DNA from: Pyrinomonadaceae bacterium
GTDB taxonomy: Bacteria; Acidobacteriota; Blastocatellia; Pyrinomonadales; Pyrinomonadaceae
Assembly (NCBI GenBank): GCA_021463165.1
Contig: JAJTWY010000016.1
Coordinates: forward strand, 1-64,000
DNA: 64,000 nt
Direction: 5' to 3'
In this document: piece by piece, positions 8,352-17,531 of the stretch
Layout: each line of letters opens with the position of its first letter
Numbering within the stretch: the first letter of the stretch is position 1
Notes under the pieces: generated by a model
What the model was told of the DNA's origin: nothing
The model's database searches: none
Seen by the model: only the letters and a program-made list of their open reading frames with translations
Translations under genes and position numbers: made by a program

Positions 8352-9839
8352 ATGAGTGATTCAACCCGGGAATTTGTCGAGTTGAGCGACGACGTTTCGG
8401 CCTCGCCGTTGTGGAACGCGGACCTTGCTCCGACGACGATCGGGCAGCGGACGTGGACGACGTGGAACATCGCTGCGTTGTGGATCGGGATGAGCGTGGT
8501 GATCACGACCTATACGCTCGCGGGTGGGTTTATCGAGGCCGGGATGACGTGGTGGCAGGCGATGATCACGATCCTGCTCGGCAACTGCATTGTGCTGATA
8601 CCGATGGTTTTGAATGCACATGCGGGTACGAAATACGGCGTGTCGTTCCCGGTTCTGGCCCGTGCATCGTTCGGAACCAAGGGCGCGAATATTCCGGCTA
8701 TTTTGCGGGCGATCGTGGCATGCGGCTGGTTCGGTATTCAGACGTGGATCGGCGGAGCAGCCATCGATGCTCTGCTGACCGCGTTATGGCCGGGCTGGGC
8801 GTCGATCGACGCGATGCTTGGCGGCAATCCGCTGCATACGTGGATATCGTTCCTGTTGTTCTGGGCGATACAGGTCGTAATTATTTTGAAAGGTATCGAG
8901 GGCATCAAACATCTGGAAAGCCTGTCGGCACCGATACTACTGCTCGGCGGACTCGTTTTGCTGATCTGGGCTGCCAGCGCTGCCGGGGGACTAGGCAATG
9001 TGCTGTCCGGCGTGGCGGTTCTGCAGAAGCAGCAGGGTGATTTTTGGACGATCTTTCCCGGGGCATTGACGGCCTCAGTCGGTTATTGGGCAACGCTGAG
9101 TCTGAACATTCCGGATTTCACGCGATACGCGAAAAGCCAGCGTTCGCAGATGATGGGGCAGGCGCTAGGTTTGCCGACGACGATGACCGCGTTCGCATTC
9201 ATCGGTGTTGCGGTGACGAGTGCGACCGTCATCATCTACGGCGAAGCGATCCCAGATCCCGTCAAGCTGATACAGAAATTTGATTCGACGGTCGTCATTC
9301 TTTTTGCGATGATCGTCATTTTTGCCGCGCAGCTTTCGACCAATATGGCTGCGAATGTCGTATCGCCGTCGAATGATTTTTCGAACCTAAATCCAAAGAA
9401 GATATCGTACGTTGCGGGCGGCATCATTACCGCCATCATTGGCATTCTGATGATGCCGTGGCAGCTGATGTCGTCGATGGGAGCGTATATTTTTACGTGG
9501 CTGATCGGCTATTCCGGCCTGATGGGCGCCATCGGGGGCATTCTGATCTGCGACTATTTTGTCGTTCGCGGAAAACATCTGGAGCTAGCCGAATTATTTA
9601 ATACCGATGGGATATATTCATACGGCGGCGGGTTTAACTGGCGGGCGATCGCGGCGCTGGTTTTGGCTATAGCTCCGGTGGTTCCGGGGTTTCTGCGGGC
9701 CGCATCTACGCCGGGCGGTCAGGTCGCCGACGCCGGAATTCTCGACACGCTTTATATCTATGCGTGGTTTTTGACCTTCGGCATCGCGTTTTTGGTGTAT
9801 CTTATTCTCACGAAGTTTAGTCCGCCCTCGCAAGGGTGA
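8352..9839 (+). CDS. NCS1-family nucleobase/hydantoin transporter
   Basis: This 495-residue protein has about 12 hydrophobic segments and aligns by eye along its length with NCS1 symporters such as Mhp1 (hydantoin) and CodB/PucI relatives. The segment CGWFGIQTWIGG holds the Trp and Gln that in Mhp1 (W117, Q121) contact the substrate ring, and QLSTNMAANVVSPSNDF matches the region carrying its substrate-binding Asn. It probably imports a pyrimidine base, dihydropyrimidine or hydantoin with a cation, through the inner membrane. It is the first gene of the pyrimidine degradation cluster and is followed at 15 bp by a small membrane protein. Which base is carried cannot be told from sequence. Confidence 0.9.
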   Translation: MSDSTREFVELSDDVSASPLWNADLAPTTIGQRTWTTWNIAALWIGMSVVITTYTLAGGFIEAGMTWWQAMITILLGNCIVLIPMVLNAHAGTKYGVSFPVLARASFGTKGANIPAILRAIVACGWFGIQTWIGGAAIDALLTALWPGWASIDAMLGGNPLHTWISFLLFWAIQVVIILKGIEGIKHLESLSAPILLLGGLVLLIWAASAAGGLGNVLSGVAVLQKQQGDFWTIFPGALTASVGYWATLSLNIPDFTRYAKSQRSQMMGQALGLPTTMTAFAFIGVAVTSATVIIYGEAIPDPVKLIQKFDSTVVILFAMIVIFAAQLSTNMAANVVSPSNDFSNLNPKKISYVAGGIITAIIGILMMPWQLMSSMGAYIFTWLIGYSGLMGAIGGILICDYFVVRGKHLELAELFNTDGIYSYGGGFNWRAIAALVLAIAPVVPGFLRAASTPGGQVADAGILDTLYIYAWFLTFGIAFLVYLILTKFSPPSQG

Positions 9840-9854
9840 GCGTAAAGGAGCTGA

Positions 9855-10343
9855 ATGATGACCAAGAGACTTGCGGCAATCTTTCTTTGGATATCTATAG
9901 TTACCTGGGGGCTGTGGTTCGGAGCACTCGTTTATGAAATGAATACTGTGCTTCCTTTGTGGAGTTCGAACCTGCCGCAATCCGTGATCGAATGGAATTC
10001 ACGGCCTGAGTTCAAGTTCAATCCGACACCCTATTACGTGCCCGTCGCTGTGACAACGATCTTGTCGTCGTTGTTGGCATTTCTGTTAGGTTGGCGCAGC
10101 GGCGGGCGTACGCCTTGGCTTTTTGTTTCGGCCGCGAGCTCGGTCGTGACTCTCGCCTACACGCTGCTATACTTTTTCAGCAAAAACGATGTATTGTTTC
10201 GCGGCGAGAACGCGGGGCTCAGTGGTGAGCAGATCACGGAAATCGCGAATGCGTGGATAACGGGCAATTGGATCAGGGTTTTTATCATGGCGGCGGGCTA
10301 CTTTGCGGCACTTGTTGCATTTCGCTACGGTACAAAAGATTAG
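9855..10343 (+). CDS. Hypothetical four-helix membrane protein
   Basis: I do not recognise this 162-residue protein. It shows about four transmembrane segments (near residues 7-28, 56-80, 88-108 and 135-155) with the first loop probably outside. A good ribosome-binding site (AAAGGAG) precedes the paired ATGs at 9855 and 9858. It lies between the NCS1 transporter and mmsA, with mmsA starting one base after its stop, so translational coupling and a role linked to this pathway are likely. Confidence 0.7.
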   Translation: MMTKRLAAIFLWISIVTWGLWFGALVYEMNTVLPLWSSNLPQSVIEWNSRPEFKFNPTPYYVPVAVTTILSSLLAFLLGWRSGGRTPWLFVSAASSVVTLAYTLLYFFSKNDVLFRGENAGLSGEQITEIANAWITGNWIRVFIMAAGYFAALVAFRYGTKD

Positions 10344-10344
10344 G

Positions 10345-11802
10345 ATGAAGTACGCAAAAGTTAAGAATTTTTACAACGGCAGATTTGTGGATAGCTCGGC
10401 TGCATGGACTGATGAGGTGGTTTCGCCCATCGATGGTTCGCAGCTCTCCAGCGTTCCGATGTCGACGATCGACGAATTGAATGCTGCGGTTGCATCGGCA
10501 AAGGCGGCGGCAGCGGGCTGGGCAGCAACGCCGATAAAGGAGCGCGTTCAGGTTTTTTTCAAATATCGATATTTGCTCGAAAAGAATTTTGACGAGCTGA
10601 CCGCGCTCGTTTCCGAAGAGAACGGCAAAACTTGGGACGAGGCAAAAGCCGAAGTTGAAAAATCGATCGAGCTGACCGAGTTTGCTTGCTCGATGCCGCA
10701 GCTCGTCGCGGGTGAGATCCTTGAGGTTTCAAAGGGCGTCGAGTGCCGCACCGAACATTTTCCGCTTGGCGTTGTCGCGTCGATCGTGCCGTTCAACTTT
10801 CCGCTGATGGTGCCGAATTGGACGATGCCAAATGCGCTTGTGCTCGGCAACACGATGATCATGAAGCCGAGTGAACTCGTGCCGCTTTCGTGTCAGCGAA
10901 TGGCCGAGCTTTTGAAAGACGCCGGTTTGCCCGACGGTGTTTTTAACATCATCAACGGCGGCAAGGAGATCGTCGAAGGCATCTGCGATCACGCCGACAT
11001 CGAGGCAGTAAGTTTTGTCGGTTCGACAAAGGTCGCGAAGCTCGTTTACCAGCGCTCGACAAACGCGCTCAAACGCTGTGTCGCGCTCGGCGGTGCGAAA
11101 AATCATCTGTTCGTGCTGCCTGATGCCAACCCGTCGATGACCGCGACAAACGTGACGGCTTCGATGTCAGGCTGCGCCGGCCAGCGCTGCATGGCTGCCT
11201 CGGCGATGCTCGCGGTCGGTAACGTCGATCCGATAATTTCGTCGATCTGCGACGAGGCAAAAAAGGTAGTTCCCGGCAAAAATCTCGGCGCGGTCATCTC
11301 GCCCGCTGCGAAGAAACGCATTGAAGATTACATAACCGAGGCCGAGCGTGCGGGAGCAAAAATCCTCGTCGATGGCCGTGGTGCCACGGTTGAGGGCAAG
11401 GAAGGCGGTACATACGTCGGCCCCACCGTGATCGACTATGTAACACCAGATATGTCGGTCGCGAAGGAGGAGATCTTCGGCCCGGTTATCTCGATCATGC
11501 GTACGGATACGATCGATGATGCGTTAAGGATCGAGAACGCAAATCCGTACGGAAACGCTGCGTCGGTCTTTACGCAAAGCGGAGGTGCGGCTCGATATAT
11601 CATGGAACACGCCTCAGCAGGAATGATCGGCGTCAACATCGGCGTACCCGTGCCGCGCGAACCGTTCTCGTTCGGGGGATGGAACGATTCACGGTTTGGC
11701 GCAAACGATATTACGGGCAAAAGCTCGATCGAATTTTGGACGAAATTGAAAAAGACAACGACCAAGTGGAACCCGGAGGCTGGCGTCAATTGGATGAGTT
11801 AA
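10345..11802 (+). CDS. mmsA: CoA-acylating methylmalonate-semialdehyde dehydrogenase
   Basis: A 485-residue aldehyde dehydrogenase superfamily enzyme starting at ATG 10345, one base after the previous stop; the ORF-track start at 10303 adds residues inside the upstream gene. The active-site segment SGCAGQRCMAAS has the GQRCMA signature of the MmsA/IolA group, which uses CoA rather than water and releases CO2. The ALDH motif GGAKNH is also present. It converts malonate semialdehyde to acetyl-CoA or methylmalonate semialdehyde to propionyl-CoA. In this cluster it would be the last step of uracil and thymine breakdown through beta-alanine and beta-aminoisobutyrate. A role in inositol or valine catabolism is the alternative, but no such genes are near. 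Confidence 0.93.
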   Translation: MKYAKVKNFYNGRFVDSSAAWTDEVVSPIDGSQLSSVPMSTIDELNAAVASAKAAAAGWAATPIKERVQVFFKYRYLLEKNFDELTALVSEENGKTWDEAKAEVEKSIELTEFACSMPQLVAGEILEVSKGVECRTEHFPLGVVASIVPFNFPLMVPNWTMPNALVLGNTMIMKPSELVPLSCQRMAELLKDAGLPDGVFNIINGGKEIVEGICDHADIEAVSFVGSTKVAKLVYQRSTNALKRCVALGGAKNHLFVLPDANPSMTATNVTASMSGCAGQRCMAASAMLAVGNVDPIISSICDEAKKVVPGKNLGAVISPAAKKRIEDYITEAERAGAKILVDGRGATVEGKEGGTYVGPTVIDYVTPDMSVAKEEIFGPVISIMRTDTIDDALRIENANPYGNAASVFTQSGGAARYIMEHASAGMIGVNIGVPVPREPFSFGGWNDSRFGANDITGKSSIEFWTKLKKTTTKWNPEAGVNWMS

Positions 11803-11841
11803 GATAGATGAACGCCCAAGTCAAAAAAGGAGGCCAGGTGG

Positions 11842-12285
11842 ATGGAGGAGCTTGAAGTAAAGACAAGTAAAGTGCCGATCGTTGCGACGGTCTTCCTCGC
11901 GGTGCTTTTTGTGCCGATGGGGCTTGGGATGCTTTACAGTGGTGTTTCGGGCGGGAAGCCGGTCTTCCTTGTTATGGCCGTTGTGATTCTCGCGTTATTT
12001 GCTGCGGTCTTTTACTTGGTGTTTCGGGCTCATCGTCGTACGGTTCGACGCTTTTCGGCTCGCGGTGTGATGCGAAACGACGGTGTTGAATTTCCTTGGT
12101 CGACGCTTAAGGGCATTCACGACCAGTTAGTTACCCGCCGCGGCCAGGTTTTTATCTGGAGGCGCGAGGTTCAGTTCAACGATGGCTCGACTGCCTGGTT
12201 GATCCCATCGAAGATTTCCAATTTTGCCGAGGTGAGGGATTTTACGGATAAGCTCGACTGTGAACATACGAGCGGCTCTGCCTAA
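11842..12285 (+). CDS. Hypothetical two-helix membrane protein with PH-like tail
   Basis: The 147-residue product has two transmembrane helices near residues 14-33 and 39-62, then a soluble domain (VRRFSARGVMRNDGVEFPW ...) that resembles bacterial PH-like domains by its beta-strand pattern. The family is not certain. An AAAGGAGG sequence lies about eight bases before ATG 11842. It sits between mmsA and the beta-ureidopropionase gene, in the same direction. Confidence 0.65.
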   Translation: MEELEVKTSKVPIVATVFLAVLFVPMGLGMLYSGVSGGKPVFLVMAVVILALFAAVFYLVFRAHRRTVRRFSARGVMRNDGVEFPWSTLKGIHDQLVTRRGQVFIWRREVQFNDGSTAWLIPSKISNFAEVRDFTDKLDCEHTSGSA

Positions 12286-12365
12286 AAATGAGGATCGACG
12301 TGAAGAGGAACACCGAGGATTAAGAACTTGTATTGTCCGAAAAGAAATAGGAGAAGAGCGAATCA

Positions 12366-13235
12366 ATGGCGCGAATCGTAAAAGGAGGCCTGATCCAGGC
12401 TCACAACCAGAAGGCGGCGGATGCCCCGATCGAAGAGATCAAAAAGGCGAATATCGATCATCAGATGAAATTTGTCGAGGCGGCGGCGAAGCAGGGCGTG
12501 CAAATGCTTTGCTTTCAGGAAATTTTTACGACGCCATATTTCTGTGCCGAGCAGACGACGCGTTGGTACGAGGCGGTCGAGAGAATACCGGATGGCCCGA
12601 CGGTCAAGCTGATGCAGGATGTGGCAAAGCAGTTTGGCATGGTGCTCGTAGTCCCGATCTATGAGGAAGAGCAGACGGGCGTTTATTATAATTCGGCTGC
12701 CGTGATCGACGCTGACGGCAAGTATCTCGGCAAATATCGCAAGACGCACATTCCGCATGTCGCACCGGGTTTCTGGGAGAAATTTTATTTTCGTCCGGGC
12801 AATCTCGGCTATCCGTGTTTTGATACGGCTTTTGCGCGGATCGGCGTTTATATTTGCTACGACCGACACTTTCCCGAAGGCGCTCGATGTCTTGGTTTGA
12901 ATGGGGCCGAGATAATTTTTAATCCGTCAGCCACCGTTGCAGGTTTGAGCGAATATCTTTGGAAACTCGAACAGCCTGCACACGCTGTCGCGAACGGCTA
13001 CTTTGTCGGGGCAATAAATCGCGTCGGCACCGAGGCTCCGTGGAACATTGGCGAGTTCTACGGCCAATCGTATTTCTGCGATCCGCGCGGACAGATGCTC
13101 GCCGTCGGCACACGCGATCAGGACGAACTCATCGTCGCCGATCTCGATATGGACAAGATCCGAGAGGTCCGAAACACCTGGCAGTTTTTCCGCGACCGGC
13201 GCCCGGATGCTTACGGAGCGATAGTGGCCGATTAG
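12366..13235 (+). CDS. Beta-ureidopropionase (N-carbamoyl-beta-alanine amidohydrolase), nitrilase superfamily
   Basis: A 289-residue nitrilase-fold amidohydrolase. The Glu-Lys-Cys triad is visible in CFQEIFTTPYF, KYRKTHIPH and VYICYDRHFPEGAR. Segments GFWEKFYFRPGNLG and NGAEIIFNPSATVAGLSE are much closer to beta-ureidopropionase than to N-carbamoylputrescine amidase, though the latter cannot be fully excluded. It would split N-carbamoyl-beta-alanine into beta-alanine, CO2 and ammonia, step three of reductive pyrimidine degradation, in the cytoplasm. The gene lies between mmsA and preT, which supports this function. AGGAG precedes the ATG by about ten bases. Confidence 0.88.
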   Translation: MARIVKGGLIQAHNQKAADAPIEEIKKANIDHQMKFVEAAAKQGVQMLCFQEIFTTPYFCAEQTTRWYEAVERIPDGPTVKLMQDVAKQFGMVLVVPIYEEEQTGVYYNSAAVIDADGKYLGKYRKTHIPHVAPGFWEKFYFRPGNLGYPCFDTAFARIGVYICYDRHFPEGARCLGLNGAEIIFNPSATVAGLSEYLWKLEQPAHAVANGYFVGAINRVGTEAPWNIGEFYGQSYFCDPRGQMLAVGTRDQDELIVADLDMDKIREVRNTWQFFRDRRPDAYGAIVAD

Positions 13236-13243
13236 AACGTGGA

Positions 13244-14029
13244 ATGATTGTTCGAACGCTGTTTGCTGTTATTGCGATCCTTGCCGGCTCCTGGCTGAGC
13301 GTAGTCGCGCAAAGTGCGCAGGCAATTGAATCGGAGTTGATCAAGCATCTCGACAACATCCAAACGAGTCGTGAGAATGAAACTGTTCTCGATGCCGAGA
13401 ACCGTGTCCTCAAACAGAAGCTGCTGCGGTACGGGAAAAAGCTGGCGACGTTGAAATATGATTTCAAGGCCCTCGCCGAAAGGATGTATATAACTACGTC
13501 GAAGGACCGGAGGTTTAGGATCTATTCCTGGGACACGAATACCGGCGGCACAATGAAGTTCTTCGAAGGCGTTTTTCAGTTTCAGGGCAAGCGTGGACGG
13601 GTTTATTCACAGCCGTTCATCGGCACCGGAAAGGGGGATCCGCGCGGGTTTTATTCCCAGATATTTCAATTGGATACTGGAAAGAGCCGAGTCTATCTCG
13701 CGACCTCGAATTCGGTCTTCTCGACGTCGCAGATGCGTCAGGATCTGCGTGCTTTTGCCATCGACGGCGAAAAGCTCAACACCGACGTACGGCTGATCCG
13801 AACGCCTACGGCTTTGCGTGATTCGGTCGGATTCGATTTTGATTTCTTCTCGGTCGTCGATCGGCCGGAACGGCCCGTAAAGCTCATTTATTGGGATGAG
13901 ACCAGAAAGCAGTTTCGGTTTCCTGTCGTGCTTGCCGATCGCAAGTTCCCGAACGGCGGGCGGGTGACGAACAGGTTTATTACCTATCGATTTGATGGGA
14001 AAGAGTTCGTTCGGCTGCCGATACGTTGA
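13244..14029 (+). CDS. Hypothetical secreted protein
   Basis: I chose ATG 13244 (MIVRTLFAVIAILAGSWLSVVAQ), which gives a clear signal peptide; the longer ORF from 12959 lies in another frame of the previous gene. The 261-residue protein then has a charged, likely helical stretch (IESELIKHLDNIQTSRENETV ...) followed by beta-rich sequence with SWDTNTGGTMKFFEGVFQF. I cannot assign a family. It starts nine bases after the beta-ureidopropionase stop and precedes preT, so it may be co-transcribed by position only. Confidence 0.65.
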   Translation: MIVRTLFAVIAILAGSWLSVVAQSAQAIESELIKHLDNIQTSRENETVLDAENRVLKQKLLRYGKKLATLKYDFKALAERMYITTSKDRRFRIYSWDTNTGGTMKFFEGVFQFQGKRGRVYSQPFIGTGKGDPRGFYSQIFQLDTGKSRVYLATSNSVFSTSQMRQDLRAFAIDGEKLNTDVRLIRTPTALRDSVGFDFDFFSVVDRPERPVKLIYWDETRKQFRFPVVLADRKFPNGGRVTNRFITYRFDGKEFVRLPIR

Positions 14030-14072
14030 TATTATTCATCAGAACTGGTCGAACTGGTGTAACATTCGATTC

Positions 14073-15455
14073 ATGTCAGCATACTGTTCACCCCTCGATA
14101 TTAGACAGATCGAGCAGAATTTTGCCGAGATCAATCCCGCGATGTCTGCTCCCGAGGCATTGCAGGAAGCCAACCGCTGTCTGTATTGCTTCGATGCCCC
14201 ATGTACTCGTGCCTGTCCGACACATATTGATGTGCCTGCGTTTATCAAGAAGATCGCTAGCGGCAATGTGACCGGGGCGGCCCGAGTGATCTTTGATGCG
14301 AATCCGATCGGTGCCTCATGCGCCCGCGTTTGCCCGGTCGAAGTGCTTTGCGAAGGGGCTTGTGTTGAGAAGACGCTCGTCAAGAAACCGATCGAAATAG
14401 GCCGTTTGCAGCGATACGCGACCGACCACGTCATGTCGAACGGAACCCGGATATATGAGCCCGGCCCACGAAATGGTCGATCAGTTGCCATAATCGGTTC
14501 TGGCCCTGCGGGACTTTCTTGTGCATCCTATCTCGCGAGGACGGGATACTCTGTTACTGTTTTCGAGAGGAAGGAAAAAGCCGGCGGCCTTGATACCTAC
14601 GGAATGGCCGAGTACAAGATGCCGCAATCCGTTAGCCTCAGCGAGGTTGAGCATATCGCGGCGATGGGCGTCGAATTTCGGCTCGGAGTGGAGATCTGTT
14701 CTGACGCCGAAGCACGTTCGGATGGAACGGTTACATTCTCGGACCTTATGGCAGAATATGACGCGGTCTTTCTGGCGACCGGCCTTGGGGCAACAAACCG
14801 ACTCAATATTCCCGGCGAAGACTTGCCCAATGTGATCGATGCGCTCAAGTTCATCGAAACGATAAAAACGCGGGATTGGCATGCGGTCCCGCTCGGCAGA
14901 AATGTCGTTGTGATCGGTGCAGGAAATACGGCAATAGATGCGGTAACGCAGGCAAAACGGCTTGGGGCAGAGAAGGTTACCTTGGTCTACCGGAGGACGG
15001 AAATGGATGCCCCGGCTTACGATTACGAGATGGAACTCGCCCGCAAAGACGGCGTCGAATTCATGTGGGAGACGACGCCGATAGAGATCCTCGGGGATGG
15101 GGCGGTCTCAGGTATTCGGGTTCGACAGGCCGGGCGCGAATTTGAGGTCGGCTGCGACCAAGTCATCAAAGCGATAGGCCAGCAGAAGATGTACTCGTTC
15201 TTCAGCGACGTCGCTCGTGTTGAAACTGATGAAAAAGGCCGCGTCGTTGTGGCCGAGAACATGCAGACGTCGGATCCGAAGGTGTTTGCCGGCGGCGACT
15301 GCGTCAACGGCGGCGCCGAAGCGGTCGATGCTTCGCAAATGGGAAAGCTCGCTGCGATGGGTATTCACGAAATGCTCTCGGGAGAAAAGATCGAATTCGC
15401 GGGAGCGATCCTTCGCGATCCTCCAAAAGCACCGGTCGATCCCAATCCGCATTGA
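14073..15455 (+). CDS. preT: NAD(P)H-dependent dihydropyrimidine dehydrogenase subunit PreT
   Basis: The start is ATG 14073 (MSAYCSPLDIRQIEQ), giving 460 residues. The N-terminus carries cysteine motifs for two 4Fe-4S clusters (CLYCFDAPCTRACP and CARVCPVEVLCEGACV), as in the GltD-like domain of dihydropyrimidine dehydrogenase. A FAD-binding GSGPAGLSCA and a pyridine-nucleotide site GAGNTAIDA follow. PreT passes electrons from NAD(P)H to PreA, which reduces uracil or thymine to the dihydro form. In E. coli preT and preA are adjacent; here three unrelated genes separate them. Confidence is high from motifs plus the matching preA. Confidence 0.92.
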   Translation: MSAYCSPLDIRQIEQNFAEINPAMSAPEALQEANRCLYCFDAPCTRACPTHIDVPAFIKKIASGNVTGAARVIFDANPIGASCARVCPVEVLCEGACVEKTLVKKPIEIGRLQRYATDHVMSNGTRIYEPGPRNGRSVAIIGSGPAGLSCASYLARTGYSVTVFERKEKAGGLDTYGMAEYKMPQSVSLSEVEHIAAMGVEFRLGVEICSDAEARSDGTVTFSDLMAEYDAVFLATGLGATNRLNIPGEDLPNVIDALKFIETIKTRDWHAVPLGRNVVVIGAGNTAIDAVTQAKRLGAEKVTLVYRRTEMDAPAYDYEMELARKDGVEFMWETTPIEILGDGAVSGIRVRQAGREFEVGCDQVIKAIGQQKMYSFFSDVARVETDEKGRVVVAENMQTSDPKVFAGGDCVNGGAEAVDASQMGKLAAMGIHEMLSGEKIEFAGAILRDPPKAPVDPNPH

Positions 15456-15460
15456 ACGTT

Positions 15461-15865
15461 ATGAAAAAGAGTAAGCGAATAATCCTTGCGATAGCGCCGC
15501 TTCTGACCTCAGCCCTTGCGTGCGGGGGCGGCGAGGAGCCGCAGGTTCGCGACGTCTACAAGACAAAAGAGGAGTGTATAAAGGATTGGAGCGAAGGCGA
15601 TCTGTGTGAGCAGATGGGCGAGTCCGACGAGCGGACCTATCACGGCGGCCACCATGGATACTATTGGGGACCGGTCTATTATCGGGGGAATAGATCCGTT
15701 AGCTACAACGGACGGACCATATCCGGATCGAGCAACGGCGGTGCGTTGAAACCCTACACGATCAGTTCGTCGTCATCGACGTCAGCGCGGAGCAGCAAGA
15801 GTTCACCGAGTCGGACGACCTACGGCGGATTCACCGGAAGTAGGGGCTCGAGCCCAAGCAGTTAG
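15461..15865 (+). CDS. YgiB/DUF1190-like protein
   Basis: The ORF track starts at a TTG; ATG 15461 (MKKSKRIILAIAPLLTSALACGGG) gives 134 residues with an export signal and possibly a lipidated Cys, although the lipobox is imperfect. VYKTKEECIKDWSEGDLCEQM resembles the ATREDCVAEFGEGQC part of E. coli YgiB, and the Ser-rich tail TYGGFTGSRGSS resembles its GGFG ending. E. coli YgiB/YjfM (DUF1190) genes stand next to YgiC/YjfC, as here. The function is unknown. The next gene starts immediately after its stop, so translation is coupled. Confidence 0.75.
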   Translation: MKKSKRIILAIAPLLTSALACGGGEEPQVRDVYKTKEECIKDWSEGDLCEQMGESDERTYHGGHHGYYWGPVYYRGNRSVSYNGRTISGSSNGGALKPYTISSSSSTSARSSKSSPSRTTYGGFTGSRGSSPSS

Positions 15866-17008
15866 ATGCAGAGGCGGTCATTTCCGGGGCGACCGAACGC
15901 GGCAGAGCGTCATGAGGAGATCGGCTTTCACTATGCAGTTGATCGATCGACCGATGGTGATCCATATTGGACGGAAACTGCGGCGTATGAATTTTCGTTA
16001 GCCGAGATAGAAGCGATCGAGGCAGCTACCGAGGAGCTTCACTATCTATGTCTCGCTCTTGTCGACGATATTGTCACTTCAGGTGACTACCCTGACGGTT
16101 ATGGCTTGACTGATGTGGCCAAAACGCTGGTAGAACGTTCGTGGCGAGAACGCCGTGCGGCTGTTTACGGTCGATTTGACCTGCTCTTTGAATCGCTGGA
16201 GCGAATCAAGCTATACGAATACAATGCCGATACGCCAACCTCACTCCTCGAAGCCTCGGTTGCACAATGGCTTTGGGTCGAGGAGACGCCGGTGCCGAAC
16301 CATGACCAGTTCAACAGCCTCCACGAAAAACTGGTCGAACGCTGGCGGCGGGCCTTGCGAAAGCCGGGCGACATTCTGCACCTCTTTGCGATGAAGGAGG
16401 CTCCGCCCGAAGACTGGGGAAACGTTTCCTACATGGCGGACGTCGCTTTGCAGGCCGGATGGCAGATATTTGTTGATGAAATGGAGAACATCGGCCATTC
16501 CGACGATGGTTTCGTCGATATCAATGGCGATCCGATCCGTTTTGCGTTCAAGCTCTATCCTTGGGAGTGGATGATGGAAGATCCATTTGGCAAGTTTGTC
16601 CTCGATGCCGACACCCAATGGTTCGAGCCGCCATGGAAAATGCTGCTGTCGAACAAAGCGATACTTCCGCTATTGTGGGCGAAGGAACCGAATCATCCAA
16701 ACCTTCTCCCCGCGTATTTTGACGAGGTCGAAGGATTTGTGAAAAAGCCTATTCTCGGCCGCGAGGGGGCAGCGATCTATCGCAACGGGCGACTGATGGA
16801 AGGTTCGTGGGAGTCCGCGGAATATGAGACCGCGTTCGTATATCAGGAGTTCGCGCCACTCCCTGCCTTTGACGGGCACCACCCGGTGATCGGATCGTGG
16901 ATGATCGGAAATCAAGCGGCAGGCATGGGAATTCGGGATGACCGAACGTTGATCAGCGGCAACGGATCGCATTTCGTACCGCATTATTTCGTTGAGGAGA
17001 ATCTATGA
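15866..17008 (+). CDS. YgiC/YjfC-like ATP-grasp protein (glutathionylspermidine synthase family)
   Basis: The 380-residue protein matches E. coli YgiC by eye throughout: NADTPTSLLEASVAQW, FKLYPWEWM, WKMLLSNKAILPLLW, PNHPNLLPAYF, KKPILGREGA and IGSWMIGNQAAGMGIR. It is the synthetase (ATP-grasp) half of glutathionylspermidine synthase without the amidase half. The family ligates a carboxylate to an amine using ATP, but the natural substrates of YgiC-type proteins are not established. ATG directly follows the YgiB-like stop and the gene overlaps the DUF350 gene by four bases, so the three form one translationally coupled set. Confidence 0.9.
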   Translation: MQRRSFPGRPNAAERHEEIGFHYAVDRSTDGDPYWTETAAYEFSLAEIEAIEAATEELHYLCLALVDDIVTSGDYPDGYGLTDVAKTLVERSWRERRAAVYGRFDLLFESLERIKLYEYNADTPTSLLEASVAQWLWVEETPVPNHDQFNSLHEKLVERWRRALRKPGDILHLFAMKEAPPEDWGNVSYMADVALQAGWQIFVDEMENIGHSDDGFVDINGDPIRFAFKLYPWEWMMEDPFGKFVLDADTQWFEPPWKMLLSNKAILPLLWAKEPNHPNLLPAYFDEVEGFVKKPILGREGAAIYRNGRLMEGSWESAEYETAFVYQEFAPLPAFDGHHPVIGSWMIGNQAAGMGIRDDRTLISGNGSHFVPHYFVEENL

Positions 17009-17403
17009 AATACATAACACTCGAAGCGTTTCTAAACTTTCTGCTCTACGCTTTTTCCAGTATCGGACTGCTTGGTATTTTCGGCTTGCTCTACCAATTT
17101 ACAACGCCCTATCACGAGATGACGCAGATCCGCGAAGGCAAGGAAGCTCCTGCAATTGCGATGGGCGGAGCCCTGCTCGGCTTCACTTTCCCCCTTCTCT
17201 CGGTTTCATACCACGGTACGAATTATATTGATTTCCTGATATGGGCGGGCGTAGCGGGCGCCATCCAGATCGTTACATTCAAGGTTCTGTACTGGATCAT
17301 CCCGATGCAGATAGAGGAAGATAACTGGGCGATAGCGATCCTGTACGCGTTTCTAGCGGTGTGTGTGGGACTGATAAATGCCTTTTCGCTGATCCCGGCG
17401 TAG
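17005..17403 (+). CDS. DUF350-like (YjfL-type) membrane protein
   Basis: The 132-residue product has four hydrophobic helices (near residues 9-28, 47-66, 72-93 and 106-128) and overlaps the YgiC-like gene by four bases (ATGA). Position beside DUF1190 and YgiC-like genes, as in E. coli yjfLMC, supports a DUF350/YjfL relationship. Sequence alone supports only a small inner-membrane protein. Together the set may modify a polyamine or peptide at the envelope, which is speculation. Confidence 0.7.
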   Translation: MKYITLEAFLNFLLYAFSSIGLLGIFGLLYQFTTPYHEMTQIREGKEAPAIAMGGALLGFTFPLLSVSYHGTNYIDFLIWAGVAGAIQIVTFKVLYWIIPMQIEEDNWAIAILYAFLAVCVGLINAFSLIPA

Positions 17404-17531
17404 AAATGCTCAAGACGTGATGAAAGATGCCTATTTTCCGCAACCATCTCGTCTTTCAGCCCATGGGATCAAGTTTCACCTGCGTCATCCGAGTGATCAG
17501 CGGTTGAAGTTGCCGCCAGAGTTCTAATATT

